64,000 nucleotides of DNA from Bacteroidota bacterium (GTDB taxonomy: Bacteria; Bacteroidota; Bacteroidia; NS11-12g; UBA955), in NCBI GenBank assembly GCA_963169345.1, contig CAUJCT010000031.1, positions 23,470 through 87,469 on the forward strand. The letters run 5' to 3'. The position numbers and the translations under genes were made by a program. Numbering within the stretch: position 1 is the stretch's first letter; each line of letters begins with the position of its first letter. This document shows positions 61,463-64,000 of this stretch, in pieces. The notes under the pieces were generated by a model, which searched no databases, was not told the DNA's origin, and was given only the letters and a program-made list of their open reading frames with translations.

Positions 61463-64000
61463 ATGCCTATTTTAAATAACATAAATGCCTGTAATTCAAT
61501 ATTTAAAGTTCTTGGAGCTCGTTTTGGCCGACAGCTTAACTACTGGATTGGATTACTCGCATTTCTTACAAGCTACTTTACCCCTTTGGATTTAAAAGCC
61601 GAAGGAACAGCTAGTGTTTCACCTAATTCTTCAACAATTACTGCATTAGGAATTTTGCCTGACCAGAATAGAGGTTCCTATTTAAATGCAGCGGATTTTC
61701 AAAGAGTAAAAATTAGAATTAATGATCATACCCGTGAAAACATTTATTACGGATTTAATTGGAGAGTTTATGGTTCAGGTAATTCTGCTTCAGATGTTTA
61801 TTATAGAGTAACTGCTCCAAATGGGACTATTGTAATAAGCGCCAGAAACTGGTCGAATTCAGGAGCCGGATTTATCAGTTCTTATGCTACAGCTGTTGCT
61901 GGTCCAAATATTAATGGAACAAATACTTCAGGTTATACACCTAAAGGTTACAATCCTTCACAAAATGGAGATTATTATATAGAGTTTTGGAGAGGAAGTG
62001 CTTCTTCAATGACGGCTTCTGATTGGGCGACATCTCCTTATTTTGATATTACTGTTGCAGATACTGTCGGTTCAACAAACGTTAAAAATGGTAGAGTCAA
62101 TTGTACAAAATGGTGCTTTGTAGCTGTCAATGGTAGTTTTGTTCCTTCGGCTGGTTCAAGTTCTGCAATGACTTACTATGGTTATACTGCTGATAGTACG
62201 GTGCTTAAAGTTTCCTTGGCTCAAGGGTTCAAACCCATTGCTTTTGATATTGCAGTAACTAAATATGGCGTTGCTAATACCAGTAATTTCCTGAGCGATA
62301 GAAGGTCCGTTAATAGCAGTACTTCGCCATCTTTAGACAGTGGTTACAGGGTGTTTTTAAATTTGCCGGATACAAATATCTTTATTTATTCAAAACAACC
62401 TACTCAAGCTCAGTTAAATACTCCTCCTATTCTCGGATGTTCTCCAAATTATCTGATACGATTCAAAACCTTTCAGGCTGGTGATGTCAAAATAATACTT
62501 GACATGAATGGGACTGCAGGATATCAGAGAGGAACAGCAGATACAATTATAGAAATTTTTAATGTCCCTAAAGGTGATAATACATACTCATGGAATGGAA
62601 GAAATGGACTTGGTAACCTTGTCAGTTCAAGCACCAGCATTTCTCTCGGTGTTGTGCTTTTAAGAGGACGATTCAATCTGCCAATGTATGACGCTGAAAT
62701 GAATGATAGCGGTTTCAAGGTGTCCAGCGTTCTTCCTGTCGTTATAACGAATAGTACTTTGTATTGGGATGACGCACAATTAACAAATGTTGGAACAACT
62801 TGTAATAGCACAACAGGTACTCAGCAAAATAATATTACAGGTACAGGTTTGGATAATAAGTTTGTGGGAACAGTGACGCCCGCTCATGCCTGGAATGGGA
62901 ATGGAAATGTCAATCAGATAATTCCTGCTCCGGCTGTTAGTGGGAATAATGCAAATACTAATCAATGCGATGATTATGGGAATGTTCGCGTCATCAATAC
63001 CTGGGGTTGGGTAACCAGTGCTACAGCTAACACAACCGCAGGAGTGGGTTGCCTTACTTTAACAGGTACTCTTTGGAATGATATCAATAACTCTGCAAAT
63101 AATACTTTCACTAACATATTTACGACTGGTGAATCCGGAGCAAATACTGGTGCAAGTCTGTATGCAACATTAATAGATCCTTTAACTGGGAATGTTCTTG
63201 AAAGTGTTCTTATCAATAGTACAAATGGTACCTATTCTATGAGTACTGTGCCTAAATACGGTACTGGTCTAGTAATTAGAATTACCAATACTCAGGGAAC
63301 TGTCGGGTCGGCACCTCCTGCAGTTGCTACCTTGCCTACAGGCTGGACCAATACTTCTCCGCTGAGTAGAACATTTACTACTACTAATTCAAATGTTACC
63401 GGGATGGATTTTGGTATTGAAGAACTTCCATCACCAAGTACTATAACAGCATCATCAAGAGTCAATCCTGGAGGAACAAGTTCTTCAACAGTTGCAACAA
63501 ACAGCTTTGGAGGTACCGATCCTTCATCGGGTCAGATTGATTCATTGAGAATAAGTTCTTTCCCGACCAATGCAACAAGCATTACCATCAATGGTATAAC
63601 ATATACTAGCGGATCCTTCCCTTCAGGAGGCGTTGTGGTTCCAACCAACAGCTCCGGTCAGCCAACACAAAGCATTTCAGTTGACCCGGTTGATGGTGCG
63701 GTCAATGTGGTCATCAGTTATCAGGTAAAGGACAATGCCAATAAATGGTCAACAACCACAGGTACAGCTACAGTTCCATTTACAACTGTTGGTGTGTCCG
63801 GAACAGTATTCAATGATGGAAATGGTTTGACGGATGGTTCTGTGAATGGAACCGGCACAAACACTGGAAGTACTATATATGCCAATCTGGTTGATGGTAG
63901 TGGAAATGTTGTTGCAGTGACAACTGTAGCATCAAACGGTACATACAGTTTTAGTGATGTTAATGGCGGTAACTACAGTGTTGTTCTAAGTACCACTTCA
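61463..64000 (+). CDS. Large secreted surface protein with SdrD_B-like repeats, 3' end cut by window edge
   Basis: The frame is open from ATG 61463 to the right edge (846 codons, no stop). A membrane segment near residues 24-42 (NYWIGLLAFLTSYF) acts as a long signal peptide, with LKAEG at the probable cleavage site. Residues ~45-210 are beta-rich; an FlgD-like Ig segment (~345-425) contains VPKGDNTYSWNGRNGLG. Two SdrD_B/Cna-B-like modules follow (~530-620 with LTGTLWNDINNSANN; ~770-846 with VSGTVFNDGNG...NGTYSFSDV). Composition is very rich in Ser, Thr, Asn and Gly, typical of huge Bacteroidota surface proteins. A T9SS or gliding-associated C-terminal domain is expected but outside the window. 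Confidence 0.75.
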   Translation, partial: MPILNNINACNSIFKVLGARFGRQLNYWIGLLAFLTSYFTPLDLKAEGTASVSPNSSTITALGILPDQNRGSYLNAADFQRVKIRINDHTRENIYYGFNWRVYGSGNSASDVYYRVTAPNGTIVISARNWSNSGAGFISSYATAVAGPNINGTNTSGYTPKGYNPSQNGDYYIEFWRGSASSMTASDWATSPYFDITVADTVGSTNVKNGRVNCTKWCFVAVNGSFVPSAGSSSAMTYYGYTADSTVLKVSLAQGFKPIAFDIAVTKYGVANTSNFLSDRRSVNSSTSPSLDSGYRVFLNLPDTNIFIYSKQPTQAQLNTPPILGCSPNYLIRFKTFQAGDVKIILDMNGTAGYQRGTADTIIEIFNVPKGDNTYSWNGRNGLGNLVSSSTSISLGVVLLRGRFNLPMYDAEMNDSGFKVSSVLPVVITNSTLYWDDAQLTNVGTTCNSTTGTQQNNITGTGLDNKFVGTVTPAHAWNGNGNVNQIIPAPAVSGNNANTNQCDDYGNVRVINTWGWVTSATANTTAGVGCLTLTGTLWNDINNSANNTFTNIFTTGESGANTGASLYATLIDPLTGNVLESVLINSTNGTYSMSTVPKYGTGLVIRITNTQGTVGSAPPAVATLPTGWTNTSPLSRTFTTTNSNVTGMDFGIEELPSPSTITASSRVNPGGTSSSTVATNSFGGTDPSSGQIDSLRISSFPTNATSITINGITYTSGSFPSGGVVVPTNSSGQPTQSISVDPVDGAVNVVISYQVKDNANKWSTTTGTATVPFTTVGVSGTVFNDGNGLTDGSVNGTGTNTGSTIYANLVDGSGNVVAVTTVASNGTYSFSDVNGGNYSVVLSTTS

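Overview
The window is a chromosomal segment of a Bacteroidota bacterium, probably a Chitinophagales/Saprospiria/Sphingobacteriales-like lineage (inference; I could not run a phylogeny). Seen directly: low-GC DNA, few Shine-Dalgarno sites, many promoters of the Bacteroidota type TAnnTTTG (sometimes with TTTG 19-20 bp upstream), six large secreted proteins with a YPNP-type C-terminal type IX secretion (T9SS) sorting domain, a GldH-like gliding lipoprotein, and a mitochondrial-type aconitase. I see no prophage, insertion sequence, CRISPR array, rRNA or tRNA.

Layout. 1-5.0 kb: a membrane glycosyltransferase cut by the left edge, a radical SAM/SPASM protein, a YiiX-like peptidase, ruvA and ilvE. 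5.0-9.4 kb: a tight run of an unknown gene, rdgB and queA, then two Skp/OmpH chaperones and murI. 9.5-14.5 kb: aconitase, a Fic protein with its own HTH domain and a palindrome over its promoter, rplS and a 2-Cys peroxiredoxin. 14.5-27 kb: two giant T9SS cargo proteins, a fatty acid desaturase, an RsuA/RluB pseudouridine synthase with a repetitive basic N-terminus, ComF, DUF2461 and MarC. 27-35 kb: extragenic palindromes, twin Cys-rich lipoproteins, a MauE/DoxX-thioredoxin fusion, infB, an orphan PaaD, and a BASS transporter / secreted EEP nuclease / recX overlapping run. 35-46 kb: gldH, a DCC protein, a WG-repeat protein, an O-antigen ligase-like protein, LysM and VWA envelope proteins, a membrane J-domain protein, a YCF48-like cargo protein, a 53-aa DUF5522 gene, ppx, ndk and nadK. 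46-57 kb: a 1458-aa PA14/T9SS protein, a compact structured-RNA unit with a 49-aa ORF and a small outer-membrane-like protein, a umuD-umuC-SRAP mutagenesis operon, and a LamG repeat protein. 57-64 kb: a four-copy 170-bp tandem repeat, acetyl-CoA synthetase, a membrane AraC regulator, and a large surface protein cut by the right edge.

How it works together. Housekeeping genes (translation, nucleotide pools, TCA/acetate metabolism, envelope biogenesis) are interleaved with a heavy investment in secreted and surface proteins served by T9SS. The most interesting unexplained signals are: (1) several promoters whose TAnnTTTG element ends exactly 4 nt before ATG, implying leaderless mRNAs; (2) the 51.0-52.3 kb unit with a 5' hairpin, a 49-aa ORF, a small envelope protein and three 3' stem-loops, whose hairpin resembles an inverted repeat near the neighbouring giant gene; (3) the A-A-B-B 170-bp repeat array upstream of acs; (4) twin four-cysteine lipoproteins beside a thioredoxin-fused membrane protein; and (5) the palindrome over the fic promoter.
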